Assembly (NCBI GenBank): GCA_947259105.1
Contig: CAMYKU010000021.1
Coordinates: 1 to 52,668, forward strand
Length of the DNA stretch: 52,668 nt
Direction of reading: 5' to 3'
Source of the DNA: an uncultured Alphaproteobacteria bacterium
Lineage (GTDB): Bacteria > Pseudomonadota > Alphaproteobacteria > UBA8366 > JADFVY01
The notes below the pieces were generated by a model, which saw nothing but the letters and a program-made list of their open reading frames with translations, searched no databases and was not told the origin of the DNA. The position numbers were made by a program, and so were the translations under genes. Shown piece by piece: positions 50,428 through 52,668 of the stretch. Positions within the stretch are counted from its first letter, which is position 1, and every line of letters starts with the position of its first letter.

Positions 50428-52668
50428 ATGAACATCGCATCGATATTTGCATTCAGGCGAACTTCATCCCGCGGGGCGGCCGGCGTGCTGCTCGCCGCGG
50501 TTCTTGCTCTCGCGGTGCCGTTGCTGCTGTGGAGCAGCCCGGCCGCGGCGTATGAATCCTACACCACCGCAGCCGACGATTTGACGACCAACTGCGCCCA
50601 GTGTCACGGCGGATTCCGGGTCAGCCCCTATGTCTCACCCAAGGGCGAGAACTGGGGCGACGACCTGCACGACATCCATCGCAACACCATGCTCAGCGGC
50701 GACTGCAACACCTGCCACAGCCTCGGCGGACGGGATCCCGTCTTCCTCAACAGTTCCACTGGCGGCACCGGATTTGATCCGATCTCCTGCGTCGGCTGCC
50801 ACGGCCGCGCCGAGGATGCGACGGCCACCAGCGACAGTGGCGCCGGACTGCGTCAGCACCACTGGAGCGCGGGGGAGACGATCTGCGCCGACTGCCACGA
50901 CGACTCCAATCCGGCGAACTACACGCCGGTCGCCGAGAACGTGCTGCCGCCGTACTACTTCACCCCCGACGCAAACCATCCCAACAAGCCGACCGATCCC
51001 TGCAATCCGGCCGGGGAGGAGAATTTCTCGCCCACCATACTCGCCGGTCTGGACAATGACGGCAACGGAATCTACGACACGGCCGACGCCAGTTGCGCGG
51101 TCAACACGCCGCCGGTGGCGGTCGACGATGCCTACACGACCGACGAGGACGTGCAGCTGACTGTGGCGGCGCCCGGCGTGCTGGCCAACGATACGGACGC
51201 GGAAAGCGATCCGCTGACCGCCGTGTTGAACACCGGCCCGGCAAGCGGCAGCTTGACGCTGAACGCCGACGGCTCGTTCAGCTACTTGCCGAACGCCAAC
51301 TTCAACGGCAGCGACAGCTTCACCTACTTCGCCAACGACGGCACGGCAGACTCCGCCAGCCCGGCGACGGTGACGATCACGGTCAACCCGGTGAACGATG
51401 CGCCGGTGGCCGACGCCAACGGCCCGTACAGCGGGACGGCCGGCATTGCGGTGACCTTCGACGGTTCCGGCTCGTCCGACGTCGACGGTGACGCACTCAC
51501 CTACACATGGGACTTCGGCGACACCAACACCGGGACCGGCGTCAGCCCGAGCCACACCTACATTGCCGCCGGGACCTTCACGGTCACCCTGACGGTGAGC
51601 GACGGTGCGCTGAGCGATACGGCCACGAGCACGGCCACGATCGGCCCGGCCAGCAACACGCCGCCGGTGGCGGTCGACGATGCCTACACGACCGACGAAG
51701 ACGTGACGCTCAGCGTCGCTGCGCCCGGCGTGCTGGCCAACGACAGCGACGCGGAGGGCGATCCGCTGACCGCCGTGCTGAACACCGGCCCGGCGAGCGG
51801 CGCCTTGACGCTGAACGCCGACGGCTCGTTCAGCTACATGCCGAACGCCGATTTCAACGGGGCCGACAGCTTCACCTACTTCGCCAACGACGGCACGGTG
51901 AACTCCGTAACGATCACGGTCACCCCGGTGAACGATGCGCCGGTGGCCGATGCCGGTGGCCCGTACACCGGGACGGTGGGGGTCGCGCTGACCTTCGACG
52001 GGTCGGGCTCGACCGATGTCGACGGAGACGCACTCACCTACGCGTGGGACTTCGGCGACACCAACACCGGGACGGGCGTCAGCCCGAGTCACACCTACGC
52101 GGCCGCCGGAACCTTCACCGTCACCTTGACGGTGAGCGACGGCATGTTGAGCGACACAGCCACGGCCACGGCCACGATCGCCGCGGGCATGGCGGATATC
52201 GCGGTCAGTCCCTTGTCGGTCGATTTCGGCACTGTCACCATAGGCGATAGTGCGGACCGGTCGGTGACCATCCTCAACGCCGGCACGGCCGTCCTCAACG
52301 TCACCGCGCTGGACCTGATGGGCAGTCCCACCTTCTCGATCCTTTCGGCACCCGGCCTGCCGGGACCGATCGATCCGGGCAACTCGGTGGACGTGGTGTT
52401 GCGCTACACGCCCGATATGCCGGCGCCGCCGCCAGATACGGGCATGCTCGACATCCTGAGCGACGACCCCGACGAGGGCATGGTGACCGTGACGCTGTCG
52501 GGTCAGGGCCAGGAGGCGATGATGGCTGGCGAGATCCTCTACGCCGACAACTGCGAGGAATGCCACGGCGACCCGTTCGACGACGTCGATGTCGGGATCA
52601 GGAAGGTGCCCGGGGCTCGCGAGTGCTCGATCGTCGCGGCGATTTACGGCAACCCGGGAGCGATCGAC
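50428..52668 (+). CDS. Exported multiheme CxxCH protein with cadherin-like/PKD repeats, partial
   Basis: The first 747 residues of a larger exported protein; the frame is open at the right edge. A signal or anchor segment lies at about residues 20-42. Four heme c motifs follow: CAQCH 56-60, CNTCH 93-97, CVGCH 121-125 and CADCH 153-157. Two repeat units, each a cadherin-like VCBS domain plus a PKD domain, occupy about 226-409 and 410-587. An ASH/choice-of-anchor-like beta domain (about 588-690) follows, then a fifth heme motif CEECH at 709-713. Hemes and adhesion-type repeats in one chain suggest a cell-surface or periplasmic electron carrier. A perfect FNR box upstream predicts low-oxygen expression. 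No named family is known to me. Confidence 0.75.
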   Translation, partial: MNIASIFAFRRTSSRGAAGVLLAAVLALAVPLLLWSSPAAAYESYTTAADDLTTNCAQCHGGFRVSPYVSPKGENWGDDLHDIHRNTMLSGDCNTCHSLGGRDPVFLNSSTGGTGFDPISCVGCHGRAEDATATSDSGAGLRQHHWSAGETICADCHDDSNPANYTPVAENVLPPYYFTPDANHPNKPTDPCNPAGEENFSPTILAGLDNDGNGIYDTADASCAVNTPPVAVDDAYTTDEDVQLTVAAPGVLANDTDAESDPLTAVLNTGPASGSLTLNADGSFSYLPNANFNGSDSFTYFANDGTADSASPATVTITVNPVNDAPVADANGPYSGTAGIAVTFDGSGSSDVDGDALTYTWDFGDTNTGTGVSPSHTYIAAGTFTVTLTVSDGALSDTATSTATIGPASNTPPVAVDDAYTTDEDVTLSVAAPGVLANDSDAEGDPLTAVLNTGPASGALTLNADGSFSYMPNADFNGADSFTYFANDGTVNSVTITVTPVNDAPVADAGGPYTGTVGVALTFDGSGSTDVDGDALTYAWDFGDTNTGTGVSPSHTYAAAGTFTVTLTVSDGMLSDTATATATIAAGMADIAVSPLSVDFGTVTIGDSADRSVTILNAGTAVLNVTALDLMGSPTFSILSAPGLPGPIDPGNSVDVVLRYTPDMPAPPPDTGMLDILSDDPDEGMVTVTLSGQGQEAMMAGEILYADNCEECHGDPFDDVDVGIRKVPGARECSIVAAIYGNPGAID
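51103..52188 (+). repeat. Two tandem copies of a cadherin-like plus PKD coding unit
   Basis: Copy 1 is 51103-51654 (552 bases, 184 codons) and copy 2 is 51655-52188 (534 bases, 178 codons). They are nearly identical over long stretches, and copy 2 lacks 18 bases in frame near the end of the cadherin-like part. Both differences keep the reading frame, which points to recent tandem duplication. Confidence 0.9.

Noticed and set aside
50635-52566. A 643-residue open frame on the minus strand opposite the multiheme-repeat gene
   Set aside because: Antisense frames stay open by chance in GC-rich repeats. It is Arg/His/Val-rich with no domain, and the plus-strand frame has clear CxxCH and PKD motifs.

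Overview
The window is high-GC DNA, about two thirds G+C by eye, from an aerobically respiring alphaproteobacterium. The evidence is the ctaC-ctaD-ctaB-small ORF-ctaG-ctaE order of the aa3 oxidase operon, the ubiA / rsmE-gshA block, a GCS2-type glutamate-cysteine ligase, a DUF3422 protein, a TIGR02281-type aspartic protease and a DUF1127 protein. No rRNA, tRNA, integrase, transposase or phage structural gene was seen, and genus cannot be assigned.

Bases 1-31,500 look like core chromosome. They hold the cytochrome oxidase operon with a redox-type control region upstream of ctaC, both subunits of the TldD/PmbA protease, gshA, ubiA, ubiD, leuA behind a leucine attenuator, infA, an orphan NarL-type regulator, an RND efflux pair and a translationally coupled ubiT-ubiU-ubiV operon for oxygen-independent ubiquinone synthesis. 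A perfect FNR box sits about 41 bases upstream of the predicted ubiT start site.

Bases 31,600-48,000 are an accessory catabolic region: a LysR regulator, a TauE/SafE permease, and a tight operon of an epimerase-type enolase-superfamily enzyme with the S, L and E components of a coenzyme-B12 glutamate-mutase-like enzyme. A serine-glyoxylate-type aminotransferase and a D-2-hydroxyacid dehydrogenase follow, then a tripartite tricarboxylate transporter (tctCBA), a CoA-acylating aldehyde dehydrogenase resembling sulfoacetaldehyde dehydrogenase, and a two-subunit acyl-CoA ligase. The likely route of the last cassette is uptake of a small acid, activation to acyl-CoA and reduction to an aldehyde. 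The mutase large subunit has lost three residues that recognise glutamate in the classical enzyme, so its substrate is probably something else. Copies of a 109-base palindromic intergenic repeat punctuate this region and appear absent from the first 38 kb.

Bases 48,291-50,000 hold small lipoprotein, membrane and unknown proteins. The window ends inside a large exported protein with four heme-binding CxxCH motifs, two 178-184-residue cadherin-like plus PKD repeat units, an ASH-like beta domain and a fifth CxxCH. A second perfect FNR box lies upstream, so the two FNR sites and the ctaC control region together suggest an organism that switches between aerobic and low-oxygen respiration.
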